A stretch of DNA of 64,000 nt from Cognataquiflexum rubidum. Its GTDB lineage: Bacteria > Bacteroidota > Bacteroidia > Cytophagales > Cyclobacteriaceae. Where the stretch lies: positions 1-64,000 of the forward strand of contig NZ_JAKZAL010000005.1 in the NCBI RefSeq assembly GCF_022538115.1, read 5' to 3'. The translations under genes were made by a program, and so were the position numbers. Each line of letters opens with the position of its first letter. Position 1 is the first letter of the stretch. Of the stretch, positions 7,073 through 15,699 are shown piece by piece. The notes beneath the pieces were generated by a model. That model ran no database searches, had not been told where the DNA came from, and saw only the letters and a list, made by a program, of their open reading frames with translations.

Positions 7073-9886
7073 TTATTTTAATTTATAATTTAGACTAAAG
7101 CTGAACATTGTTCCTTTTCTCCAGATATACATAGGGTCATCCACATCTAGGGTTATTCTCTTGTCAAAGTTGGAATCTTGGTAAAATCTATACTGGAAGT
7201 TGAGGATGTCTTGAATACCAAATTTGAATGTAGTTCTATCTTTGAAAGTTTTGCTTACTGTTAAATCTACCGCATGCCTTTCCAATTCATAAATAGAAGG
7301 GAAATTGACATTGCCCGCTACAAAGATTCTTGGACCTTGAACATTGTATGCCAAGCTAGTTTGGAAATTGCTTGCAGGGTCTATGTAATAGATGGCAGCA
7401 TTGACCATATAAGGAGATTGTCCCTGTAAGGCACGCCTGTTTGCTTCAAACGCCACATCCTCTCCAAGGAATACCTCAGACCAGACCAAAGAAGCATTTA
7501 CATTAAAGGAAAGATTTTTTAAGAAGGGAGCCGAAGTAACGGTGCTTAAGGCTTTTCTAGCTTCGATTTCAACACCTGCCACTTGTGCATTGTCAGCATT
7601 GGCATAGTTGAATTGCAAAGTCTCTGTTACGTTCTGCTGTACTTTCTCTATGGGATCATTGAAAAATTTGTAAAATCCTCCCAAGCTGAACATCTCACCT
7701 TCGTTAGGATAAATTTCCCATCTCAAGTCCAGATTGTCTACCCTAGCCATTTGAAGGTTTGGATTACCTGAGAAGCCTGCAATAAATTCAAAGCTGTAAT
7801 ACAAGAAAGGTGCAAATTCCCTGAACTCGGGTCTGTTTAGCGTCTTTCCGTACCCCAACCTCACCAAAGATTTTGGAGAGAAATTATAATCAACATTCAA
7901 TGAAGGCAACACTGCCAACTCAACGTTATTTACAGTGATTGGCCCCGAGAAATCACCACTGTTCAAATTCTGTTCACTATACTCAGTCCTTACTCCTCCA
8001 CTCAAATTAAACTTTGAGATTGGATAAACCCCGCCGATATAAGCTGCACCTACCAAAGTGGAAGCATCGTAAATGTCATTGGGTCTGGAGCCTTCCTGTA
8101 CTAACCAACCATCACCCTGGCGGTAATTTTCAGGTGCAAAAGATTCATAGATCGGTTTTCTGACAAGCTCTTGTCTTGAAAACTGGTCATGGAATCCTGG
8201 AAAGAAGGTGGTTATATACCTCGCTTCGAAATCACGTTGCTTGTAATCTATAAGGTATCCTGCTCTCAGGATTCTTGGGCGGTCTTTTTCAACTCCCTCA
8301 AATTTTTTCTCAAAATTCAGTCCATTGATCACCCCAAACTCATTCATGTACCCATAGTACCTACCCAAATCCTGAGGGGAAGCACTTGGAGGGTCAATAA
8401 TAATCCATTCACCTTCAGTGACATCCTTGCTAAGGAATGTTCTCAACCTCCTAAAATCAGGTTCGGCATGGTACAGGTAGTTTCCACCCAATACCCAATT
8501 CCACTTTGTCTTTTCATCATTGAACAAATGAGTTCCTTCTATTTGACCAGAATAAAGAGACTTAGATTCATATCTGAATGAATAATCGCGAGCCCCATCG
8601 GTTCTCTGGACAAAGTCTTTTCCTTCTCTGAAAATTGTCTCATTCATACCTGATTGGTTGAAGAGATTTCGGAATTCGATTTTGTTATTGGCATTGAGTC
8701 TGAGCAACCAGTTACTCATGACACCTACCTCATTCATTTTCATGTAGGTATTATCGAAATACTCGTCTCTCTTTTCTGTAGGTCTTCCCGGTTCCGGAAA
8801 GAAATATCTGCTTCTTTCTGCAAGGAAGAATTGGTAGGCCTGCCCCCAATTGATACTGGTAAACGTAGAGAGTCTTTTTCTTCCAACATCCCAGTTTTTC
8901 CCAAAGGAAAGCCCTAGCTGGGTATCAGGTAGGGCATTTGTGGTGTCCATCCGATAATTATTGTCTAACAATTGTCCAGCTTGGGCTCTAATGGGGCTTC
9001 CTGCGTTAGAATTTAGGAGATCATTTGTAGATGGAAAACCTCCTGGAAGACTCCTGCTGTTATCAAAACCCAACCAATCGGTGCTAGATCCTCTGGTTTG
9101 GGAATATTGGTTAAAGGTTGTGTTTTGCCTAAAACCTACTCCCATATGCAAATTAACAAAGTCATCGTCAGGTGTATTTTTGGTAAATACTTTGATCATC
9201 CCCCCTGCAAAATCCCCGGGGACTTCCGGTGAGGCAGATTTGTAGATCATCATCCTATCCAGGTTTTCACTGGGTATAAGATCAAAAGAAAATGTTCTTT
9301 TATCGACTTGTGTAGTGGGCGCGACTGAATTGTTGATCATGACAACATTATACCTGTCATCGACTCCACGGACACGTACGAATTTGTTATCGACAATGCT
9401 TACACCTGCAACACGTTTCATTACCTGAGCAGCATTACCATCTTGGGAAAGTTTAATCTGGTCTGCTGAAATACCACTTACAACCTGAAGTGATTTTCTG
9501 ATCTCTGACACGATTGCGATATTTGAGCCTGTTTCCCTTGTTGCCATGACAACGACCTCATTCAAATCTCCGAGATCTTCTTCTAATTGAACATTCATTA
9601 CAGTGGCTTTTTCTGACACAACCAGAACATCCTCAAATCTTACAGTCTTGAAGGAAATAAAAGAAACAACAATAGTGTAAGTTCCGGGTTCCACTTTGGA
9701 GATTTCGAAATCTCCATCCATTCCGGTAGCAACACCTTGGCTGGTGTTTTCTATTCTTACATTGGCACCAATAATGGTCTCGCCAGTTTTTGCGTCAATT
9801 ACAACTCCTCTTATTGATCCTGATTGGCCAAACGAAAAGCCAGTCAAAAAGAGAAAAAGTAGCGTTAAGTAAATTTGATTTTTCAT
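7073..9886 (-). CDS. TonB-dependent outer-membrane receptor (operon with beta-helix lipoprotein)
   Basis: The 937-residue protein has a signal peptide (about 1-20), a carboxypeptidase-regulatory-like domain (about 23-105; GSIRGVVIDAKTGETIIGAN), a TonB-box-like NEVVVMATRE, a plug (about 125-240; RVAGVSIVDNKFVRVRGVDD) and a long barrel ending MFSFSLNYKLK. The plug motif RVRGVDDRYNVVMINN and the length match the large TonB receptors of Proteobacteria and Bacteroidota that take up unidentified nutrients. It is the first gene of a two-gene unit with the surface lipoprotein 44 bp downstream. The start at 9886 gives a good signal peptide. Substrate unknown. Confidence 0.9.
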   Translation of the reverse strand: MKNQIYLTLLFLFLTGFSFGQSGSIRGVVIDAKTGETIIGANVRIENTSQGVATGMDGDFEISKVEPGTYTIVVSFISFKTVRFEDVLVVSEKATVMNVQLEEDLGDLNEVVVMATRETGSNIAIVSEIRKSLQVVSGISADQIKLSQDGNAAQVMKRVAGVSIVDNKFVRVRGVDDRYNVVMINNSVAPTTQVDKRTFSFDLIPSENLDRMMIYKSASPEVPGDFAGGMIKVFTKNTPDDDFVNLHMGVGFRQNTTFNQYSQTRGSSTDWLGFDNSRSLPGGFPSTNDLLNSNAGSPIRAQAGQLLDNNYRMDTTNALPDTQLGLSFGKNWDVGRKRLSTFTSINWGQAYQFFLAERSRYFFPEPGRPTEKRDEYFDNTYMKMNEVGVMSNWLLRLNANNKIEFRNLFNQSGMNETIFREGKDFVQRTDGARDYSFRYESKSLYSGQIEGTHLFNDEKTKWNWVLGGNYLYHAEPDFRRLRTFLSKDVTEGEWIIIDPPSASPQDLGRYYGYMNEFGVINGLNFEKKFEGVEKDRPRILRAGYLIDYKQRDFEARYITTFFPGFHDQFSRQELVRKPIYESFAPENYRQGDGWLVQEGSRPNDIYDASTLVGAAYIGGVYPISKFNLSGGVRTEYSEQNLNSGDFSGPITVNNVELAVLPSLNVDYNFSPKSLVRLGYGKTLNRPEFREFAPFLYYSFEFIAGFSGNPNLQMARVDNLDLRWEIYPNEGEMFSLGGFYKFFNDPIEKVQQNVTETLQFNYANADNAQVAGVEIEARKALSTVTSAPFLKNLSFNVNASLVWSEVFLGEDVAFEANRRALQGQSPYMVNAAIYYIDPASNFQTSLAYNVQGPRIFVAGNVNFPSIYELERHAVDLTVSKTFKDRTTFKFGIQDILNFQYRFYQDSNFDKRITLDVDDPMYIWRKGTMFSFSLNYKLK

Positions 9887-9930
9887 TTAGGTGTTATTTG
9901 TACAGCATTTTAAACGGCACAAATTTCACT

Positions 9931-9948
9931 TACCAATGTTAATTGGTA
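9931..9948. promoter_or_regulatory. Inverted repeat upstream of TonB receptor
   Basis: TACCAAT-GTTA-ATTGGTA forms a perfect 7-bp inverted repeat with a 4-nt spacer, 45 bp upstream of the receptor start. It has no T-run, so a regulator binding site is more likely than a terminator. The regulator is not known. Confidence 0.45.
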
Positions 9949-9997
9949 GCTTCTCAAAAATTATCAAATCATTAACAAGGATTGGTGAAAAAGAAAC

Positions 9998-10029
9998 AGC
10001 CATCACAATTTTTTAATATTGCAATGGCT
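9998..10029 (-). terminator. Probable terminator after the MoxR gene
   Basis: AGCCAT (9998-10003) pairs with ATGGCT (10024-10029), with additional CAAT/ATTG pairing inside. On the minus strand the hairpin is followed by a T-rich run. It lies 48 bp after the stop of the gene at 10077. Confidence 0.55.
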
Positions 10030-10076
10030 ACACTCGATAGAAAACCAATAAATCCGAATTAAAAGTTGAAATCCTG

Positions 10077-11048
10077 TTATTTCAATGTTACGGATTTGTT
10101 AATAGGAATTTTTTCCAAGAAAATTTTAATGAGGTCTCTGGTACTGACATTGTCGGCTTCCGCCTCATAATTGAGGATAATCCTGTGATTGAGCACATCT
10201 TCTGCTATGGCTTTGATGTCTTCGGGAAGTACATAATCCCGCCCTTCCATAAACGCCATCGCCCTTGAAGCGAGGTTGAGGTTGATACTCGCCCTTGGGG
10301 AAACACCGAACTGTATATATTTGGCTTCATCCTTCAAGCCATATTTTACAGGGAATCTGGTCGCAAAGACCAATTCAATGATGTAGTTTTCCAAAGGCTC
10401 GGCGATTTTCACATCATTGATCTGTGAACGGATGGCAAAAATATCTTCTTTGGAAAGCACTGCATTTACTTCAGAAACGAAATGCATGTTGGCCATACGG
10501 CGCATGACTTCCATTTCATCTGCCTTGGAGGGATAGTCAATGTGCACTTTCATCATAAATCTATCCACCTGCGCTTCAGGAAGAGGATAAGTTCCTTCTT
10601 GGTCTACAGGGTTTTGGGTGGCAAGCACCAAAAAAGGTCTGTCCAACTGATATGTAGTCTCCCCGATAGTTACCTGCTTTTCTTGCATAGCTTCCAACAA
10701 GGCCGATTGTACCTTTGCAGGCGAGCGGTTGATCTCATCAGCCAATATGATATTGGAGAAAATTGGTCCTTTTTTTACTTGGAAGCTAGCCTCCTGTTGA
10801 TTATAAATCATTGTTCCAATCAAATCAGAAGGCAATAAATCCGGAGTAAATTGAATCCTTTTGAAATCAAGATGTAAGACTTTGGCGAGGGTATTTACCG
10901 TCAATGTCTTTGCCAATCCCGGTACACCTTCCAACAAAATATGGCCGTTGGTAAAAAGCCCGATCAAAAGTCTGTTGACCATCCGGTCCTGTCCCACCAC
11001 TACTTTTCTTACTTCATCTATAACTTGCTGAATCTTCTGCTGATGCAT
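10077..11048 (-). CDS. MoxR-family AAA+ ATPase
   Basis: The 323-residue cytoplasmic protein shows Walker A GVPGLAKT (residues 41-48), Walker B ILADE (101-105), sensor-1 TQNP (144-147) and the C-terminal lid domain with the SPRASINL motif. This is a full-length MoxR ATPase, a chaperone-like family that usually works with von Willebrand A-domain or DUF58 partners in metal insertion, stress response or complex assembly. Unusually, no DUF58 or VWA gene is next to it, since the neighbours are a TonB receptor unit and a pseudouridine synthase gene. Its partner must therefore be encoded elsewhere. Confidence 0.92.
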   Translation of the reverse strand: MHQQKIQQVIDEVRKVVVGQDRMVNRLLIGLFTNGHILLEGVPGLAKTLTVNTLAKVLHLDFKRIQFTPDLLPSDLIGTMIYNQQEASFQVKKGPIFSNIILADEINRSPAKVQSALLEAMQEKQVTIGETTYQLDRPFLVLATQNPVDQEGTYPLPEAQVDRFMMKVHIDYPSKADEMEVMRRMANMHFVSEVNAVLSKEDIFAIRSQINDVKIAEPLENYIIELVFATRFPVKYGLKDEAKYIQFGVSPRASINLNLASRAMAFMEGRDYVLPEDIKAIAEDVLNHRIILNYEAEADNVSTRDLIKIFLEKIPINKSVTLK

Positions 11049-11198
11049 GTTTTGGTAATTATGTTAATGGTATTTGGTTGATAGTTATTGGTTATTAGAG
11101 ACCATTTTGAAATATGATTGAAATAAAGTAGAAATAAATTGAAATATTCATCTCCTCTAACCTTAATTTTTAGACAAATCCTAAACTAAGGAGAATCA

Positions 11199-11230
11199 GT
11201 CTTGTGTCTTGTGTCTCAAGTCTTACGTCT
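11199..11230. repeat. GTCTTGTGTCTTGTGTCT phrase repeat
   Basis: Repeated GTCTT/GTGTCT/ACGTCT units form a 32-bp low-complexity cluster in the 267-bp gap between the MoxR and pseudouridine synthase genes. The rest of the gap is AT-rich with several GAAATAAA phrases (about 11100-11145). It is another member of the short-phrase repeats scattered in this window. Confidence 0.5.
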
Positions 11231-11315
11231 ATTTTTCCGGCTAAATTATAACAAAATACCCTTTATCCCAATTTATGCTTTTTACTTATTGATAAATGCC
11301 AAAAGGAGTTTTTGG

Positions 11316-11978
11316 TTACTTCTTTCTTTTTACGGAAGGTCGGGAAAAAGTTTTGTCCGATTGGCTATTTTCGCCCTTTTCAAATCTGTCTGCTTTGATT
11401 TTTAACAGTTTGTAGATTTCTTCTTTGCCAAACTCTCTGACTTCACCGGAGGTAAAACCGGCAATGGTCAAATTCTCCATGGACCACCTGACCAAGCGCA
11501 GCGTAGGATAACCAACCGCTGCAGTCATTTTCCGTACCTGCCTGTTTTTGCCTTCGGTCAATGTCAATTGGATCCAAGAATCGGGTATAGATTTTCTATA
11601 CCTGATAGGAGGATTTCTTTCTGGAAGATTAGGAGTGTCGGTAAGGATTTTGGCAAATGCTTTTTTAGTTTGGTACAACTTTCCGTCAACATTGATTTCT
11701 GTCCCTGATTGGAGTTGGCGGATCGCATCCTCAGTCGGAATTCCCTCCACTTGGGCAAGATATGACCTCAGGTGACCGAATTTTGGATCAAGCAAATAAT
11801 GGTTTAGCGGCTTGTCGTCTGTAATTAAGAGCAGTCCTTCACTGTCTTTGTCCAAGCGCCCGACAGGATAAACATCCGGCGGAAAGTTGGCTACTTTTTT
11901 CAAGGTATCCTCATCCCCGCTGAATTGGCTGAGGATTCCAAAAGGCTTGTATAAGACAAAGTATCTGTTGTTTGGCAT
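11316..11978 (-). CDS. rluE: 23S rRNA pseudouridine synthase, RluE/RsuA family
   Basis: From the ATG at 11978 the protein has 220 residues. It starts MPNNRYFVLYKPFGILSQFS and has the catalytic motif GRLDKDSEGLLLIT (Asp at residue 43) and the family signature GKNRQVRKM. It lacks the N-terminal S4 domain, as RluE does, and so probably isomerises one uridine of 23S rRNA (position 2457 in E. coli numbering). An in-frame codon at 12038 would add 20 basic residues, but the catalytic domain begins right at 11978, so the shorter start is preferred. The C-terminal tail is Lys/Arg-rich (about 20 residues beyond the domain), as expected of an rRNA-binding enzyme. The RluE assignment over RluB/RluF rests on length and the missing S4 domain. 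Confidence 0.85.
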   Translation of the reverse strand: MPNNRYFVLYKPFGILSQFSGDEDTLKKVANFPPDVYPVGRLDKDSEGLLLITDDKPLNHYLLDPKFGHLRSYLAQVEGIPTEDAIRQLQSGTEINVDGKLYQTKKAFAKILTDTPNLPERNPPIRYRKSIPDSWIQLTLTEGKNRQVRKMTAAVGYPTLRLVRWSMENLTIAGFTSGEVREFGKEEIYKLLKIKADRFEKGENSQSDKTFSRPSVKRKK

Positions 11979-12056
11979 TTTTTTAAAGAAAAAGGGTCTT
12001 TCTGCTTTCTTTAACCTGAAAGAGAAAAACCCTGTCAATCTAAGCTTGGAATAATA

Positions 12057-12239
12057 TCAGCTTCCGCAACCGATGCAGTCAAAATGGCTATCCATAGGCT
12101 TTACACCTTTGAGTTGCATTTCGAGGTTGTGGATTTGGTCACGGGCTTCCATGTCTTGGAACATGTTGCCGGTCAAGGTGCCTTTCAGGTTGTCGATTTC
12201 CTGTTCAATGGCAGATTTTTGTTCAGTTGTCATTTTCAA
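12057..12239 (-). CDS. Small conserved-looking protein with C-terminal CxxC
   Basis: The 60-residue product is mostly an acidic helix (Glu/Lys/Gln-rich, about residues 3-45) and ends DSHFDCIGCGS, two cysteines separated by two residues right at the C-terminus. It lies 78 bp upstream of the pseudouridine synthase start on the same strand. The clean helical composition and the terminal CxxC argue for a real gene that may bind a metal or form a disulphide. A second start at residue 3 (12233) is possible. No family recognised. Confidence 0.6.
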   Translation of the reverse strand: MKMTTEQKSAIEQEIDNLKGTLTGNMFQDMEARDQIHNLEMQLKGVKPMDSHFDCIGCGS

Positions 12240-12404
12240 ATGGATTTAAGTGGTTACAGCATCCAATATAAAAAAGTTCTTTATTTTTTGTAAGTGCATG
12301 GAAGCCTTAGCAAAAATTTTTCTTCCTGAACAAAATTGAATCCCAAGTAAAATTTGTTGCCATTGGGTTTTCAAAACTTTAAATTTCTGAAAATATCCCA
12401 CAAA

Positions 12405-13541
12405 ATGCTCGACAATCCCACGATCCAAAAACTCACTGAATACAGAAAAACCCTTCACCAATTTCCCGAACTTTCCGGTCAGGAAACCGAAACAGCAAAA
12501 AAGGTACTTGAATTTTTCAGCAGTTTGCAGCCAGACAAAACCATATCCGGGCTAGGAGGAACAGGTTTGGCTTTTATTTTTGAAGGAAAAGAACAGGGAC
12601 CGACAACCTTATTCCGCTGTGAATTGGATGGTTTACCGATCAAAGAAGAAAACAGCATTTCCCATCTCAGTACAATCCCAAACACCTCCCATGTCTGTGG
12701 GCATGACGGACACATGGCTATCGTCAGTGGCTTGGGTACTTACTTTTCTGCCAATAAACCCCAAAAGGGACGGATAGTCTTACTTTTCCAGCCTGCCGAA
12801 GAAACAGGCGAAGGGGCAGAAGCAGTTGTCAAAGACTCCAAATTCGCTGAAATCCAACCGGATTTTGCTTTTGCCCTTCATAATCTTCCCGGTTATCCAC
12901 TTCATCAGATTTTGATCAAGCAAGGCCCTTTTGCCGCGGCATCTGTGGGGATGAGTATTCATCTCAAAGGTAGAAACTCGCATTCTGCCCATCCCGAAGC
13001 GGGAAATAGCCCGGCCGAGGCCATGGCCAAAACCATTGTGGCAATGGAAAAACTTCCCCAAGGAATCGAAAAGTTTTCCCTTGTCACCGTCATCCATGCG
13101 GAGTTGGGAAGTATTGCCTTTGGGACCACTCCCGGTACCGCCGTGGTCAGGGCGACCTTACGGGCATTTGAAAATGAAACCCGGGACCTCTTGGTTTCTT
13201 ATGCCGAACAATTGGCTACTCAAATTGCCGACGAATATGGATTGGGAGTTTCTTTTGATTATGTAGAAAGTTTCGCGGCGACACACAATAATCCCGAGGC
13301 ATGGCAAATTGGTTTGGATGCTGCCAAAAAATTGAATTTGGATATCCGCCACGTCGAAAAACCGTTCAGGTGGTCAGAAGATTTTGGCCTTTTTTCTTCC
13401 CATACCAAAACATTGTTGTTTGGTCTAGGGTCAGGATTGGATCATCCACAACTCCATGAACCCAATTTTGATTTTCCCGATGAGTTGATAAAGACAGGTG
13501 TCAGCATGTTTGCAGAAATTGCCAAAACGCTCCATGATTAA
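12405..13541 (+). CDS. M20-family amidohydrolase/carboxypeptidase
   Basis: The 378-residue protein carries the M20D hallmarks: RKTLHQFPELSGQE near the N-terminus, the metal site HVCGHDGHMA, LFQPAEETGEGA with the catalytic Glu pair, and GRNSHSAHPEAGNSPAEA in the lid region. These enzymes remove N-acyl groups or cleave short amides (hippurate, N-acetyl amino acids) in the cytoplasm. The ATG at 12405 is preferred to the codon at 12354, which would add 17 residues unlike the family start. Its last 8 bp overlap the TatD gene, followed by tcdA, which gives a three-gene operon. Substrate not predictable. A second M20D paralogue lies at 38944-40131. Confidence 0.88.
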   Translation: MLDNPTIQKLTEYRKTLHQFPELSGQETETAKKVLEFFSSLQPDKTISGLGGTGLAFIFEGKEQGPTTLFRCELDGLPIKEENSISHLSTIPNTSHVCGHDGHMAIVSGLGTYFSANKPQKGRIVLLFQPAEETGEGAEAVVKDSKFAEIQPDFAFALHNLPGYPLHQILIKQGPFAAASVGMSIHLKGRNSHSAHPEAGNSPAEAMAKTIVAMEKLPQGIEKFSLVTVIHAELGSIAFGTTPGTAVVRATLRAFENETRDLLVSYAEQLATQIADEYGLGVSFDYVESFAATHNNPEAWQIGLDAAKKLNLDIRHVEKPFRWSEDFGLFSSHTKTLLFGLGSGLDHPQLHEPNFDFPDELIKTGVSMFAEIAKTLHD

Positions 13542-14208
13542 CCAAAAATTCCAATCAGATTTGGTTCACTTTCCCGATTTCCATACCCATCAAAAAGGTA
13601 ATTTCTTCAGCATTTTCAATGTCCTTCCTGACGATGGCATTCCGGATCAGTGTTTTTCATGGGGAATCCATCCCTGGTATCTGAATGAGAATTGGGAAAA
13701 GGAATTGGAAAAAATAGCCGCTTCATCCTCAAATCTTCGGTTGATCGCAATCGGTGAATGCGGCTTTGACCTGATCAAAGGACCCGAACCAAAAGTACAG
13801 ATGAAGGCCTTTGAGGCGCAGGCACAATTGGCAAAAAAGATTGGAATTCCAGTCATCCTTCATTGTGTCAAAGGAACACATTTGCTTCAGGAATACTTAA
13901 AAAACCATCCCGAACCACCAACAATCATTTGGCACGGATTCAACCAAAATCCTCAAATCGCCGAAAAATTATTGTTTTTTCCGATCTGCTTTTCTTTTGG
14001 CAAAGCCTTATTGAAACAGAATTCCAATGCTCAACTATGGTTGCAGAAGTGTCCCCTGGAAAAGATTTTTTTTGAAACGGACAATTCGGACATTCCTATT
14101 TCTGAGATTTATCAACAAGCTTCTTTACTTTTGGGCCTCTCCACCGTGCAGCTTTCCGGACAGGTCAAGGAGAATTGGAACAGGATTTCAAATAGGAAAA
14201 TGACATGA
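13534..14208 (+). CDS. TatD-family metal-dependent hydrolase
   Basis: This 224-residue protein has the TatD signature in order: DFHTH (residues 15-19), IGECGFDLI with the metal-bridging Glu, VILHCVKG, IIWHGF, and ETDNSD near the C-terminus. It is shorter than E. coli TatD (about 260) but similar to the short Bacteroidota members. TatD enzymes act as metal-dependent DNases or hydrolases of unclear physiological substrate. The ATG at 13534 overlaps the stop of the M20 gene (ATGATTAA), supporting translational coupling and ruling out the codon at 13498. The end overlaps tcdA by 4 bp. Confidence 0.87.
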   Translation: MINQKFQSDLVHFPDFHTHQKGNFFSIFNVLPDDGIPDQCFSWGIHPWYLNENWEKELEKIAASSSNLRLIAIGECGFDLIKGPEPKVQMKAFEAQAQLAKKIGIPVILHCVKGTHLLQEYLKNHPEPPTIIWHGFNQNPQIAEKLLFFPICFSFGKALLKQNSNAQLWLQKCPLEKIFFETDNSDIPISEIYQQASLLLGLSTVQLSGQVKENWNRISNRKMT

Positions 14209-14930
14209 GTGAATTTGCTTGGCTGTCGAGGACGGAACTGATAACGGGAAGAGAAGGCCTGGAAAAACTTTCGAAGAAACACGTTTTGATCGTAGGTCTT
14301 GGAGGAGTCGGTTCCTTTGCTGCAGAACTGATTTGCCGTGGCGGAATCGGCGAGATGACCATTATCGATGGGGACGTGGTGGACATCAGCAACTGCAATA
14401 GGCAGCTTCCTGCTACCCAAAAAAATCTTGGACAATCCAAAGCAGAATGGATGGAAGAAAGACTCCTCAGCATCAACCCCAACCTGAAAATACATGTCGT
14501 CAGGGAGTTTCTGAGACCTGCCGCAATGACCCAACTTTTGGAAGAAAACAAATTTGACTTTGTGGTGGATTGTATTGACAGCCTGCTGCCAAAACTTCAC
14601 CTGATAGAAGGTGCGATGAAAAAGGGATTTCCCTTGGTAAGTTCGATGGGTGCAGGAGGAAAAGTCGACCCAACGCAGGTAAAAATCGCAGACATCTCAG
14701 AGACCCACAGCTGCAAACTCGCCCAAATGGTAAGGAAAAGATTAAAAGCCAAGCAAATCCACAAAGGTTTTAAAGCAGTATTTTCCACTGAACTCTATAT
14801 CAAAGAAAGCCTGATGATGACAGATGGCAGCAATTTCAAAAAATCCGCCTACGGGACGATGTCATTTTTACCGGCGACATTTGGTTGCGTCACGGCATCC
14901 GTGGTGATCAATGATCTATTGAAAAGCTAG
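14205..14930 (+). CDS. tcdA: tRNA threonylcarbamoyladenosine dehydratase
   Basis: The 241-residue protein is a ThiF/MoeB/E1-like enzyme: GLGGVGSFAAEL is the ATP-binding Gly-rich motif, GDVVDISNCNRQ the Asp/Arg-rich motif, and VVDCIDSLLPK the Mg/adenylate region. The subfamily features (SSMGAGGKVDPT, absence of CxxC zinc pairs, length near 250) match TcdA (CsdL/YgdL), which converts t6A37 of ANN-decoding tRNAs to the cyclic ct6A form using ATP. It starts at ATGA overlapping the TatD stop, the last gene of a three-gene run. Confidence 0.88.
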   Translation: MSEFAWLSRTELITGREGLEKLSKKHVLIVGLGGVGSFAAELICRGGIGEMTIIDGDVVDISNCNRQLPATQKNLGQSKAEWMEERLLSINPNLKIHVVREFLRPAAMTQLLEENKFDFVVDCIDSLLPKLHLIEGAMKKGFPLVSSMGAGGKVDPTQVKIADISETHSCKLAQMVRKRLKAKQIHKGFKAVFSTELYIKESLMMTDGSNFKKSAYGTMSFLPATFGCVTASVVINDLLKS

Positions 14931-14949
14931 GCTAGTAATTTTGTCTGAC

Positions 14950-15417
14950 TCAGGATTGGAAATGGTATAAAAACACCAATACTCCTGTGAAAGCAGGTTT
15001 TTTTTGGTCTTTGATTTCCAACTTCACATTGACTTCTGCTTTGACAGTTCCGCGGAGGTTGACTACATTTTTCAGATTGGCATTGAGTCTGACTTCATTA
15101 TTGACCAATACTGCTTGGGCAAATCTCAAGCTTTCGATCCCGTAATTGACCATCATCTTGAGGTTATTGACATGGATGACCTGATCCCAAAGGTAGGGCA
15201 CCAAAGACAGCGTCAGGTAGCCATGGGCAATTGTATCTCCAAAAGCTCCTTCTTTTTTTGCACGTTCGGGATCAGTATGGATCCACTGATGGTCAATGGT
15301 GGCGACAGCAAACTGATTGATCTGTTCTTGGGTAATTTGATGATAGTCAGAGACTCCAAGATCCTGACCTATATACTTTTCGAAATCTTCAAAGCTCCCA
15401 ATCGTGATTTTGCTCAT
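14950..15417 (-). CDS. MaoC-like (R)-specific enoyl-CoA hydratase
   Basis: The 155-residue hot-dog-fold protein has the hydratase-2 motif DHQWIHTDPERAK (Asp42, His47 as the catalytic pair) and GDTIAHGYLTLSL. The length and sequence match the stand-alone MaoC/PaaZ-type dehydratases, similar to mycobacterial Rv0130, that hydrate enoyl-CoA or enoyl-ACP. It is a single gene convergent with tcdA. The native chain length and pathway (beta-oxidation or lipid synthesis) cannot be told. Confidence 0.87.
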   Translation of the reverse strand: MSKITIGSFEDFEKYIGQDLGVSDYHQITQEQINQFAVATIDHQWIHTDPERAKKEGAFGDTIAHGYLTLSLVPYLWDQVIHVNNLKMMVNYGIESLRFAQAVLVNNEVRLNANLKNVVNLRGTVKAEVNVKLEIKDQKKPAFTGVLVFLYHFQS

Positions 15418-15699
15418 ATAAGCTGATGTTTTTTAAAATTTAAAGGTAAAAAAATTTCTCAGGTGGTGGAAGCCGGTTGCAGAAAACAGGAAAAAGGAAG
15501 TTTGTGATGCTTTACATGAGTATTATTATTTAATCTCCTCTGCTCTTCCCTTTATCCTGATCTCAAATACTTTATGGAGATCCTTACCACCAAACTCAAA
15601 GAGCCTGTGGTCCTCAAAAAAACAGCGAATCCTTAAGGCCCGTCAGGTGTTTTAAAATGCGCAATAATTCTTCTTTCTTTGCGAAACAATCCACAAAAA

